56,469 bases of DNA from Lutibacter oceani. GTDB taxonomy: Bacteria > Bacteroidota > Bacteroidia > Flavobacteriales > Flavobacteriaceae. Of the stretch, positions 1 to 8,162 are shown piece by piece; position 1 is the first letter of the stretch; each line of letters begins with the position of its first letter. The notes below the pieces were generated by a model. It had not been told where the DNA came from and made no database searches. It was given only the letters and a program-made list of their open reading frames with translations. The translations under genes and the position numbers were made by a program. The stretch spans positions 1 to 56,469 of the forward strand of contig NZ_QTTQ01000013.1 of assembly GCF_003384935.1 (NCBI RefSeq), in the 5' to 3' direction.

Positions 1-112
1 TTAACGCCAAAACACGTACATATAAATCAAAATGTAAATTATAAAAGCTATCGAAGAAATAAACAAAATTTACAGTATTTGACTATTTAATAAAACGAAT
101 TTTAATAAAAAA

Positions 113-1204
113 ATGGTCAACCTATATCAGTATAATACAAAAACTATGAAATATTTATCATACTGGGACAGAATAATACCAATTTTATCAATAATTGTAT
201 ATGCAAGTGGAATATTTGACTTTAATATATTTGGTCAATTCCTTGTAGTTGCTTTATTAATAGGCTCTATACTGTCTGCCGTTCATCATTCCGAATTAAT
301 CGCTCACAAGGTAGGAGAACCATTTGGTACAATTATTTTAGCAGTATCCATTACGATCATAGAAGTTGCTCTTATAATCTCACTAATGCTTGCAGGCGGA
401 GAAAAAGCAATGTTTTTAGCACGTGATACGGTTTTTTCGGCAGTAATGATACTGCTTACTATTGTAATTGGAATATGTATTGTAATTGGTGGTTTTAGAC
501 ATTTTGAACAGAAATTTGATCAAAAATCAGTTAATACAACTTTAGTAAGTCTGGTTGCAATCCTTGTACTTACTTTGGTATTACCTAATTTTTCAGAAGG
601 TGGAAATTATATAAGTTTCAGCAAGCCTCAACTAATCCTTGTATCACTTTCTTGTTTGGTAATTTATATTGCTTTTATATATATCCAAACAATTAGACAC
701 CGCAACTATTTTTTGACAGAAAAAAAATCCGAAGAATACACTAAAGAAAATTCTTCCTTAATCTTAAATATAATATTCTTAATCATAAGTCTGATAATTA
801 CGGTACTACTGGCCAAAACTATTTCACCAACAATAGAAAATTATATTATTGAGGCTAATTTACCTCATTCGCTACTTGGTATTATTATCGCTTTAGTAAT
901 TTTATTGCCTGAAGGCATAGCTGCAACAAAAGCAGCTTATAAAGACGATATTCAATCCAGTCTAAATTTATCTTTAGGGTCAGCATTGGCAGCTATAGGA
1001 TTAACAATACCTTCCGTTGCAGTAGTAAGTACCATCTTTAAAATTGACATTGTTCTCGGTCTTAATAATATTTCTATGGTATTATTAGGACTAACAATAT
1101 TCACGGTAATGCTATCATTGTCAAAAGGAAGGACAAATATTCTGTATGGAGTTATTCTAATTATCCTTTTCGTAACTTATGTATTTACAATTATATATCC
1201 TTAA
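113..1204 (+). CDS. Ca2+/H+ (cation/proton) antiporter, ChaA-like
   Basis: Predicted inner-membrane cation/proton exchanger of the CaCA superfamily, 363 aa. About ten hydrophobic segments are visible. The first α-repeat holds the signature GEPFGTIILAVSITIIEVAL near residues 67-86, and the second repeat holds LLPEGIAATKAAYKDDIQSSLNLSLGS, both with the acidic residue expected for ion binding. The length fits the ChaA family (about 360 aa). No other transporter subunit lies nearby, and the gene appears monocistronic. An upstream TATTTG near 77-82 could be a -7 box. The ion (Ca2+, Na+ or K+) cannot be read from sequence. Confidence 0.85.
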   Translation: MVNLYQYNTKTMKYLSYWDRIIPILSIIVYASGIFDFNIFGQFLVVALLIGSILSAVHHSELIAHKVGEPFGTIILAVSITIIEVALIISLMLAGGEKAMFLARDTVFSAVMILLTIVIGICIVIGGFRHFEQKFDQKSVNTTLVSLVAILVLTLVLPNFSEGGNYISFSKPQLILVSLSCLVIYIAFIYIQTIRHRNYFLTEKKSEEYTKENSSLILNIIFLIISLIITVLLAKTISPTIENYIIEANLPHSLLGIIIALVILLPEGIAATKAAYKDDIQSSLNLSLGSALAAIGLTIPSVAVVSTIFKIDIVLGLNNISMVLLGLTIFTVMLSLSKGRTNILYGVILIILFVTYVFTIIYP

Positions 1205-1210
1205 ATGCCA

Positions 1211-1240
1211 GTGCCTAACATAGTATATAAAAAATTGCTA
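1211..1240 (+). repeat. possible decayed left half of an attC-like element
   Basis: Shortly after the antiporter stop the sequence reads GTGCCTAACATAGTATATAA followed by AAAATTGCTA. This resembles the left arm of the element at 56244-56378 (CAACAATGGCTATAAAAAATTGC). No matching right arm is present, so it may be a relic of a cassette junction or a chance AT-rich match. Confidence 0.25.
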
Positions 1241-1317
1241 AATACTAATGATTAGAACAATCCTATTAAAATATAAACAAACCGACAAACATTTAACAAA
1301 CGATTTACTATTTAACT

Positions 1318-2544
1318 ATGAAACTTGATTTAGAATTTGTTCGCGCACAATTTCCAGCTTTTTCTGAGCCTTCTTTAGAGGGATGGGCTTTTTTTGAAAA
1401 TGCTGGAGGATCCTATCCTTGTATTCAATTTATTAATCGATTAACCGATTTTTATATGAAAAACAAGGTGCAGGTCAACTATCCTTATCCTGCTTCAATG
1501 TTAGCTGGAGAATTAATGGAGGTTTCTTATAAAAGAATGGCTGATTACTTGAATGTTGAAGGCTCAGAAATTCATTTCGGTCCATCCACTACACAAAATA
1601 TTTATGTTTTGGCAAACGCTATGAGTCCAATATTAAAGAACGGTGACGAAATCATTGTGTCTTGTCAAGATCATGAAGCAAATGCAGGTGCATGGAGAAA
1701 ATTAGCCGATAAAGGAATTAAAATTGTAGAATGGCATGTCGATGCGGAAACAGGATTATTGATTTTAGATGAATTGGAAGGCTTATTTTCTGACCGAACA
1801 AAAATGTTGGTTTTTCCGCATTGCTCGAATGTAATAGGTCACATTAACCCAGTTAAAGAAATTAGCCAAAAAGCTCATAACCATGGAGCTTTATCTGTGG
1901 TGGATGGAGTTGCTTACGCCCCTCATGCTTTTCCTGATTTAAAAGATTTGGGTGCAGATATTTATCTTTTTTCATTGTACAAAACATATGGTCCTCATTT
2001 GGGAATGATGTATGTGAATAAAGAGCTGATAGGAAAGATGGAAAACCAATCTCACTTTTTCAAAGAAGGTATAACCAGAGCTATGTTAACGCCAGCAGGA
2101 CCTGATCACGCTCAAATTGCAGCTGTTAGTGGAGTTTTGGATTATTTTGATGCGGTTTATAAGCACCATTTTGATGAGAAAGCAGAACCTGCACAAAAAA
2201 ACAGAGCGTTAAATAAATTATTTAATGAGCACGAAAAAACACTTTTGGAGCGCTTACTTGATTTTTTAAAATCTCGTGATGATGTTCAAATAATAGGTCC
2301 TGATGATGTAGAAGTAAGAGCGGCAACTGTTTCAATTATTCCTAACAATAGAACTATTGATCAGGTTTATGCAACTTTAGTAAAACACAAAATAATGTTA
2401 GGGAAGGGCGATTTTTATGCGGTTCGTCCTCTTATAGATATGGATATCCCAAGAAAACCTGGCGTATTGAGAATTTCTTTTTTGCATTACACCAGTATGG
2501 AGGAAATTGATCAGTTAATAGAGGCGTTAAAAGTTGCATTGTAA
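1318..2544 (+). CDS. class V aminotransferase / cysteine desulfurase-like PLP enzyme
   Basis: 408-aa fold-type I PLP enzyme of the class V aminotransferase family (cysteine desulfurase/selenocysteine lyase-like). Visible are the FFENAGG start of the fold, the SxxDHEANAGAWR segment, the PLP-aspartate region (SVVDGVAYAPH) and the lysine region SLYKTYGPHLG that would form the Schiff base. No SufU, IscU or other Fe-S genes lie nearby, so a dedicated Fe-S role is not supported; the exact substrate is unknown. It is a single gene with about 110 nt of upstream sequence. The family call is safe and the substrate is not. Confidence 0.85.
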   Translation: MKLDLEFVRAQFPAFSEPSLEGWAFFENAGGSYPCIQFINRLTDFYMKNKVQVNYPYPASMLAGELMEVSYKRMADYLNVEGSEIHFGPSTTQNIYVLANAMSPILKNGDEIIVSCQDHEANAGAWRKLADKGIKIVEWHVDAETGLLILDELEGLFSDRTKMLVFPHCSNVIGHINPVKEISQKAHNHGALSVVDGVAYAPHAFPDLKDLGADIYLFSLYKTYGPHLGMMYVNKELIGKMENQSHFFKEGITRAMLTPAGPDHAQIAAVSGVLDYFDAVYKHHFDEKAEPAQKNRALNKLFNEHEKTLLERLLDFLKSRDDVQIIGPDDVEVRAATVSIIPNNRTIDQVYATLVKHKIMLGKGDFYAVRPLIDMDIPRKPGVLRISFLHYTSMEEIDQLIEALKVAL

Positions 2545-2604
2545 AATATACAAGTTAGTTCTTATCGTTTCGTTAATTAATACTTAACTTTAAATAATAA
2601 TGGA

Positions 2605-3159
2605 ATGATGAAAAGTTTAAATATTTACTTAACCTTAATTACTTTTATTTTTATTGCTAATTCTTTTGTTAGTTGTAAACCCAGTAAAACCATGATTGAT
2701 AATACCGTAGTAAAAGAATTGGATATCCAAAAATATTTGGGTACTTGGTATGAAATTGCGCGTTACGACCATAGTTTTGAACGCGGACTAGTAGGCGTTA
2801 CTGCAAATTATTCCATGCGAGAAGATGGTAAAATTAAAGTAATAAATAGCGGCTATAAAAATAGTTTAAAAGGTGAATTTTCACAATCAGTTGGTAAAGC
2901 AAAAATACCTGACCTTAATAACTACCCTGCAAAATTAAAAGTATCCTTTTTCTTGTTTTTTTATGGCGATTATTATGTTATGGAATTGGATAAAAATTAT
3001 CAATGGGCAGTTATTGGAAGCAGTTCAGATAAGTATCTTTGGATTTTAAATCGCAAGCCACAAATGGAAGAAAAACTTTATAATGAGTTACTCAATAAAA
3101 TACAAAAACGTTGTTACAATATTTCTAAACTCATTAAAGTAGAACAGAAGGAATACTAA
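2605..3159 (+). CDS. bacterial lipocalin (Blc-like lipoprotein)
   Basis: 184-aa lipocalin predicted to sit in the outer membrane as a lipoprotein. The N-terminus is a lipoprotein signal ending in FVSC (Cys24 counted from the first ATG). The lipocalin GxW motif appears as YLGTWYEIARYDHSFERGL near residues 44-62, followed by the YSMREDGKIKVINSGY strand pair typical of Blc. Two adjacent ATG codons (2605 and 2608) are possible starts; the second may be used. Blc proteins bind lysophospholipids or other lipids during envelope stress. It is followed 21 nt later by a DUF2177 membrane protein and may be co-transcribed with it. Confidence 0.88.
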   Translation: MMKSLNIYLTLITFIFIANSFVSCKPSKTMIDNTVVKELDIQKYLGTWYEIARYDHSFERGLVGVTANYSMREDGKIKVINSGYKNSLKGEFSQSVGKAKIPDLNNYPAKLKVSFFLFFYGDYYVMELDKNYQWAVIGSSSDKYLWILNRKPQMEEKLYNELLNKIQKRCYNISKLIKVEQKEY

Positions 3160-3179
3160 TATTTAAACAAGAAGTTAAG

Positions 3180-3587
3180 ATGAATATAGAAAGTATAATT
3201 TTTAGTTACTTGCTCACTTTTTTGGTTTTTTTAATTGTAGATTTGTTGTGGTTAGGTGTAATCGCTAAAGGTATCTATCAAAAATACTTAGGTGGCTTTT
3301 TATCGGATAAAGTTAATTGGACCGCAGCATTCATCTTTTACTTTATTTTTGTACTAGGAATTTCAATTTTCGCAATTTACCCATCGGTAAATAAAAACTC
3401 TATTAATAATGCAATTTTGATGGGTGCTTTATTTGGTTTCTTTACCTACGCTACTTATGATCTAACCAATTTAGCCACTCTAAAGAGTTGGCCGCTTTCA
3501 ATCGTTTTTATTGATATTATTTGGGGTTCAGTTCTTTCTGCTTTCGTTAGTTTTTCTGGCTTTTATATTGTGAAATTGTTAACTTAA
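3180..3587 (+). CDS. DUF2177 family membrane protein
   Basis: 135-aa integral membrane protein with four hydrophobic segments. It carries the family pattern DLLWLGVIAKGIYQKYLGGFLSD in the first third and GALFGFFTYATYDLTNLATLKSWP in the second half, both characteristic of DUF2177. The function of the family is not established. It sits between a lipocalin and a DUF1295 membrane protein, all co-directional with short gaps, so the three may form an envelope or lipid-related transcription unit; that is inferred from spacing only. Confidence 0.8.
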   Translation: MNIESIIFSYLLTFLVFLIVDLLWLGVIAKGIYQKYLGGFLSDKVNWTAAFIFYFIFVLGISIFAIYPSVNKNSINNAILMGALFGFFTYATYDLTNLATLKSWPLSIVFIDIIWGSVLSAFVSFSGFYIVKLLT

Positions 3588-3643
3588 CAAGAAATTGATA
3601 ACATAAAAACATCTTATATTAACTTAATATCAAATAGAAACTT

Positions 3644-4420
3644 ATGATGACCCTTTTTTTAAAGGCTTCCTTGCTAATTTGGATTTTAGTAACTCTTTTA
3701 TGGGTTTGGAGCATATTTATAAAAAACGTGAGTATCGTTGACATTTTTTGGGGTGCTGGTTTTGTAGTTGTTAATGCTTTTTATGTTTTTATGTCTGGCG
3801 AATTAAATACCAGAAAAATACTGATATTGGTATTGGTTACCATCTGGGGCATAAGACTTGCCATTTATCTTGCCTCTAGAAACATTGGCAAAGGAGAAGA
3901 TTTCAGGTATCAGGAATTTAGACGTAATTATGGATCGGAGCGTTATTGGTGGTTCAGTTATTTTCAAACCTTTTTGTTACAAGGCGTTCTTATTATGATT
4001 GTTTCTTTGCCCTTATTAGGAATAAGTATGAGTAACTATTCAGGAAGTCTTAATCTGCTAGATTATGCCGGAATTTTAATTTGGCTGGTTGGTTTTATGT
4101 TTGAAGCGGGAGGTGATTTTCAGTTGTCTCGATTTAAGCGAGATGCCAAAAACAAAGGAAAAGTATTGAATACAGGCTTTTGGAAATATACACGACATCC
4201 TAATTATTTTGGCGATTCGGCAGTTTGGTGGGCCTATGCCTTACTTAGTATTGCAGCCGGAAGTTATTGGCAAATTATTGGCTCAATAATTATGACTTTA
4301 CTAATTATAAAGGTTTCGGGTGTGGCATTGCTGGAAAAAACCTTAAACAAGTCAAAACCACAATACAAGGAATACATTGAAAATACCAATTCATTTTTTC
4401 CATGGTTCCCAAAAAAATAA
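3644..4420 (+). CDS. DUF1295 / steroid 5-alpha-reductase-like membrane protein
   Basis: 258-aa polytopic membrane protein. The C-terminal signature GFWKYTRHPNYFGDSAVWWAYAL (about residues 177-199) and the preceding LSRFKRDAKNKGKVLNTG are the hallmarks of DUF1295, a relative of the steroid 5-alpha-reductase/isoprenylcysteine methyltransferase superfamily; these residues would bind the nucleotide cofactor. The N-terminal IVDIFWGAGFVVVN is also typical of the family. Bacterial members are often annotated as unsaturated-lipid reductases without biochemical proof. A 91-aa membrane protein follows 6 nt after the stop, suggesting one transcript. Confidence 0.82.
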   Translation: MMTLFLKASLLIWILVTLLWVWSIFIKNVSIVDIFWGAGFVVVNAFYVFMSGELNTRKILILVLVTIWGIRLAIYLASRNIGKGEDFRYQEFRRNYGSERYWWFSYFQTFLLQGVLIMIVSLPLLGISMSNYSGSLNLLDYAGILIWLVGFMFEAGGDFQLSRFKRDAKNKGKVLNTGFWKYTRHPNYFGDSAVWWAYALLSIAAGSYWQIIGSIIMTLLIIKVSGVALLEKTLNKSKPQYKEYIENTNSFFPWFPKK

Positions 4421-4426
4421 GCAACA

Positions 4427-4702
4427 ATGGATTTTATACTTAAAAATATTTGGTTTATACTTTTTGTCATCTGGGGATTGCCATTAAGCTACTACAGAAG
4501 TAAATTCCGTAAAATGGTTTATCAAACAGATAGTTGGGTAATTAATATTAAACCGGTTTTTTTTAAAGAAATAAAAGGGCTTTTTGGAAATATTTATCCC
4601 GATAATCTCGAGTACAAAAAATTCAGAAACTTTTACCTGTTTTACCTTACAATATATTTACTATTGTTTATAGCTTATTTAGTTTTTAATAAAAACTCCT
4701 AA
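4427..4702 (+). CDS. small membrane protein of unknown function
   Basis: 91 aa, not recognised. It has two hydrophobic segments, one near the N-terminus (IWFILFVIWGLPLSYY) and one at the C-terminus (YLTIYLLLFIAYLVF), with a basic stretch between (YRSKFRKMVYQ). It starts 6 nt after the DUF1295 gene and is probably translated from the same mRNA. No catalytic motif is visible. Confidence 0.6.
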   Translation: MDFILKNIWFILFVIWGLPLSYYRSKFRKMVYQTDSWVINIKPVFFKEIKGLFGNIYPDNLEYKKFRNFYLFYLTIYLLLFIAYLVFNKNS

Positions 4703-5104
4703 AAAAATATTAACTAAGTTTATAGTAATTAGAAGTGTTAAAGCCCTCTCCTATTTTCTTATAATTTTTCAAGTCTGATAATTATCATTAACAAATTCAA
4801 TTTTACTTCTTAAATTTGAGTGTTAACCTCAATATTTAATAATTGCTAAACATTAATGAGTTTTTCTTAAAAATAAAGGTGTGCTAAATTTTAGCATCTT
4901 TTTTAATGCAATTACTTTAGGTTGATAAAAATTGTTAATAGCAATTAAAGATAAGGCTTATCTCGACATCTAAAGTTACAAACAGCTTAAATATTGCGGA
5001 TGTAAAGTGTTCTAACATATGGTATAATTTTCTATTAAGGAATAAAACAATACTAAAAATTAAGTTAGAAAATATCAGTAAAATAATTAATAAAAAGTAT
5101 TATT
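4703..5104. other. 402-nt intergenic region before the defence island
   Basis: No convincing coding sequence. The only structure seen is TGCTAAATTTTAGCA at 4882-4896, a near-perfect palindrome followed by a T-rich run (4898-4904). It could be a weak intrinsic terminator, although the loop would be very short. The region separates the housekeeping-like block from the defence block. Confidence 0.5.
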
Positions 5105-5371
5105 ATGAAAGATTTAAAAGATTTTAAGGAAAAAGTAATTGATTTATTTAGCGAAAAATTAACAGACAAAGTATTTCTTATGATTCAAAATGATAGAGAA
5201 TTAATGAGAGATTATTTGGCAATTATTGAAAAAAGTAATTCATTAGCTTATGTGAATAGTGAAATTGCAAAAGAAGTTAAGAAACGTTATGATTTGAAAA
5301 ATCTCAATCAAAGAAATGAAGAGCCTGAAAGTTTGTTAATTCAGACACACGAGATGTTCGAAACAAAATAA
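5105..5371 (+). CDS. small hypothetical protein at the defence-island edge
   Basis: 88-aa soluble, mostly helical, charged protein (KDLKDFKEKVIDLFSEKLTDKVF... NSEIAKEVKKRYDL). Its pattern is familiar from short unannotated proteins in accessory regions, but no function can be given. It has no signal peptide or membrane segment. The next gene begins 131 nt later, and the gap contains a GTTGGCAAC core (5446-5454). Confidence 0.55.
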   Translation: MKDLKDFKEKVIDLFSEKLTDKVFLMIQNDRELMRDYLAIIEKSNSLAYVNSEIAKEVKKRYDLKNLNQRNEEPESLLIQTHEMFETK

Positions 5372-5502
5372 AAACTCAAATTATCAAATTTCCAATGGAA
5401 TTACTAATTGATAAGTTTAAGGACGTGATGACGAAATAAAAAACTGTTGGCAACAAAGTACTGAGTTAAAAACAATTTAATTGTTAATTAAAACTATCCT
5501 CT

Positions 5503-5886
5503 ATGAATAAATATGGATTAGCGGCTCTTAAGGCTGTAAATTATTACGAAACTAAAAAAGATCCAATTTTAGCTTGGAAAGCAGCAGTAAAAGATGTGTT
5601 TACATCAAAATCAAGTCAAGATAAAGGATGTCCAAGATCAACCTTCTTTTCACTTTGTGAAGTAGGAGCTGTAAAAGGTATTCCAAAAGGGAATTATGCC
5701 CCAAGAGTAAAAGAAAATAAGGTTTATGCTTTAAATGCTTTGGAGATATTAAAGAACAGAAATAAAAATCCAGATAATATAGGAGCTGTGGATTTATGGA
5801 ATTTAGCTCAAAATCAAGATAAAAAATATAATTCTCAAATGGATGTAGTTTTAGCTTTATGGAATAAAAATTTGATAAATCTTTGA
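5503..5886 (+). CDS. DUF6979-like hypothetical protein
   Basis: 127 aa. The conserved features I associate with DUF6979 are visible: an N-terminal YGLAALKAVNYYE with an AWKAAVKDVF segment, a central KGCPRSTFFSLCEVGAVKGIPKGNY, and a C-terminal QDKKYNSQMDVVLALWNKNLI. The family is short, soluble and of unknown biochemical role, and it often appears next to mobile or defence genes. It is separated from hsdM by 84 nt and reads in the same direction, so it could be the first gene of the defence transcript or a passenger. The family name is from memory. Confidence 0.6.
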   Translation: MNKYGLAALKAVNYYETKKDPILAWKAAVKDVFTSKSSQDKGCPRSTFFSLCEVGAVKGIPKGNYAPRVKENKVYALNALEILKNRNKNPDNIGAVDLWNLAQNQDKKYNSQMDVVLALWNKNLINL

Positions 5887-5970
5887 TTATTGATTTTGAA
5901 ATAAAAAACGTTCTGTAAAATCACCTTTTTATCCTTTCAAAATCACTATTTTTGAATGTAAATCTTATCT

Positions 5971-7452
5971 ATGAATAAAAACAAACTAACCCTATCCCAA
6001 TTAGAGCAATATTTATCGAAAGCAGCTTGGATTCTTAAAGGACCAGTTGATGCTTCCGATTTTAAAGTTTATATATTTCCTCTTTTATTTTTTAAGCGCA
6101 TTTCAGATGTTTATGATGAAGAATATAACCTAGCACTTTCAGAAAGTGATGGAGATATTGAATATGCTTCTTTACCAGAATTTCACAGATTTGAAGTGCC
6201 AGAAGATTGTCACTGGAAAAATGTAAGAGAAACTACAACAAATGTTGGTTTGGCTATTGAAAAAGCCTTAAGAGGTATTGAGCAAGTAAACCAAGAATTT
6301 TTATATGGAATTTTCGGTGATGCCCAGTGGAGTAATAAGAACAAACTTTCGGATAAGTTGCTCATTGATTTAATTGAGCATTTTTCTCAATATAATCTTG
6401 GAAACGAAAACGTAAATCCAGACATGTTAGGGAATGCATACGAGTATTTAATCAAGCATTTTGCTGATTTAACAAATAAAAAAGCAGGTGAATTTTACAC
6501 ACCGCGTTCTGTTGTTCATTTATTAGGACTAATATTAGATCCCCATGAAGGGCAAAGTATTTACGATCCCGCTTGTGGTACTGGTGGTATGTTATTAGAA
6601 TGTGTAGATCATTTAAAACATAATAAAGAAGATTACAGAACATTAAAACTCTTTGGTCAAGAAAAGAATCTTACTTCCAGTTCTATTGCCCGAATGAATA
6701 TGTTCTTACATGGAATTGAAGATTTTCAAATATTTAGAGGAGATACGCTACGCAACCCGGCATTCTTTGAAGCGGATGGTTTAAAAACGTTTGATTGCGT
6801 AATAGCCAACCCTCCGTTCTCTTTAAAAGAATGGGGAGCCGAGAATTGGGCAAACGATCCTTTTGGAAGAAACATTGCAGGTGTGCCACCCAAAGGAAAT
6901 GGAGATATGGCCTGGGTACAACATATGATTAAATCTATGAATAGTACTGGTAGAATGACGGTTGTACTTCCACATGGTGCATTGTTCAGAAAAGGTGCTG
7001 AAGGAAAAATTAGAAAAAAATTATTAGAAGATGATTTGCTAGAAGCCGTAATTGGTTTAGGGGCAAATATATTCTATGGTACACAATTAGCCGCTTGTGT
7101 ATTGGTGTTTAAACAAAATAAAGATAGTTCAAAAAAAGAGCAAGTACTGTTTATTGATGCATCAGATCAAATTCGTGTAGGTAGAGCTCAAAACTTCTTG
7201 GAACCAGCACATGTAAATCAAATTTTTGATTGGTATTCACAAAACAAAGATGTTGAGAATTATGTAAAAGTAGCCTCAATGAGTGATATTGAAGAAAATG
7301 ACTTTAACTTAAACATTCCATTATACATTGAAAAAATCATTGAAGACAATCTACCTTCTGTTGAAGATGCATTATCTGATTTAAAACTTTCTTGGAATGA
7401 GAGCTTAAAAGCGGAAAAAAAGTTTAAAAAAATATTGAAAGAGTTTATATAA
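5971..7452 (+). CDS. hsdM: type I restriction-modification N6-adenine methylase subunit (first HsdM)
   Basis: 493-aa modification subunit. It has the HsdM N-terminal helical domain (IFPLLFFKRISDVYDEEY), SAM-binding motif I YDPACGTGGM near residues 198-207, and catalytic motif IV NPPF at residues 280-283, so it should methylate adenine N6. It is a paralogue of the 8159-9622 product over its whole length. The gene following 2 nt downstream is not hsdS but a membrane-anchored protein, which is unusual. A type I enzyme usually has two identical HsdM subunits; two different ones suggest a heterodimer or replaceable partners. Confidence 0.93.
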   Translation: MNKNKLTLSQLEQYLSKAAWILKGPVDASDFKVYIFPLLFFKRISDVYDEEYNLALSESDGDIEYASLPEFHRFEVPEDCHWKNVRETTTNVGLAIEKALRGIEQVNQEFLYGIFGDAQWSNKNKLSDKLLIDLIEHFSQYNLGNENVNPDMLGNAYEYLIKHFADLTNKKAGEFYTPRSVVHLLGLILDPHEGQSIYDPACGTGGMLLECVDHLKHNKEDYRTLKLFGQEKNLTSSSIARMNMFLHGIEDFQIFRGDTLRNPAFFEADGLKTFDCVIANPPFSLKEWGAENWANDPFGRNIAGVPPKGNGDMAWVQHMIKSMNSTGRMTVVLPHGALFRKGAEGKIRKKLLEDDLLEAVIGLGANIFYGTQLAACVLVFKQNKDSSKKEQVLFIDASDQIRVGRAQNFLEPAHVNQIFDWYSQNKDVENYVKVASMSDIEENDFNLNIPLYIEKIIEDNLPSVEDALSDLKLSWNESLKAEKKFKKILKEFI

Positions 7453-7454
7453 TT

Positions 7455-8162
7455 ATGAATAATACTATTCTTGCTTCAATTATTTCTGGTAGTATAGGTT
7501 TTTTACTTGGTCTAATTATACTTTTTTTTAGGGTTAGGGCAGTTAAAAATATACTACAAATAGCAAATAAGAAATTGATAAATGATAAGGACTCTAAACT
7601 TGCAGATTTAAAAATGCAAGTAGAGCTTTTAAAAGAACAAAAAAAAAGAACAGAGATTGATACTCAACGTTTAATGACGGAACAAATGACAGCTGTTTTT
7701 GATAATATTGGAGATAGTAAGTCAAATCAAGAATTGTTAAAAGCGCTTAAAGAATTTCATAAATTCACATTAGATCTTGATCGTAAACTCCCCTCTGGAC
7801 ATTTTTTTGAAGATGATAGTGAATATTATTTTCATGTAGCATTAGAAGTAAATAATTCCATAGATAAAATATTAAGTTTTTGTAATAAATTTCTAGAAGA
7901 CTATTCGCACTTGTATATATCCGATAGTCTTCCAAAGAAGCTTACAGAATTAATTTATAAGTTAAAAAACATTGAACATGATCAGCAAACTATTGTTTCA
8001 ATAAGTGGTCAGTCATTTGATGATGCTTTCGATGAAACAGCTAGTGAGATGATAGATGTTTGGAGTGAATTATTTGATATTTTACAAGAGATGAGAGATA
8101 GAAATGATGATTTTTTAAAAATTAAAACAATTTTTTTGAATAAAATAAAAATTGCTAAATGA
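7455..8162 (+). CDS. membrane-anchored coiled-coil protein inside the RM operon
   Basis: 235 aa, not recognised. An N-terminal transmembrane helix (IISGSIGFLLGLIILFF, residues about 9-25) is followed by basic residues and a coiled coil (DSKLADLKMQVELLKEQKKRTEID). A mostly helical acidic domain completes the protein. It starts 2 nt after the first hsdM, and its stop codon overlaps the ATG of the second hsdM (ATGA), so the three are translationally coupled. This points to a role in the restriction system, possibly tethering it to the membrane, but no enzymatic motif supports a specific activity. Confidence 0.7.
   Translation: MNNTILASIISGSIGFLLGLIILFFRVRAVKNILQIANKKLINDKDSKLADLKMQVELLKEQKKRTEIDTQRLMTEQMTAVFDNIGDSKSNQELLKALKEFHKFTLDLDRKLPSGHFFEDDSEYYFHVALEVNNSIDKILSFCNKFLEDYSHLYISDSLPKKLTELIYKLKNIEHDQQTIVSISGQSFDDAFDETASEMIDVWSELFDILQEMRDRNDDFLKIKTIFLNKIKIAK

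Noticed and set aside
4882..4904. Strong intrinsic terminator before the defence island.
   Set aside because: The palindrome TGCTAAATTTTAGCA leaves almost no loop and the T-run is interrupted, so only a weak terminator can be claimed.
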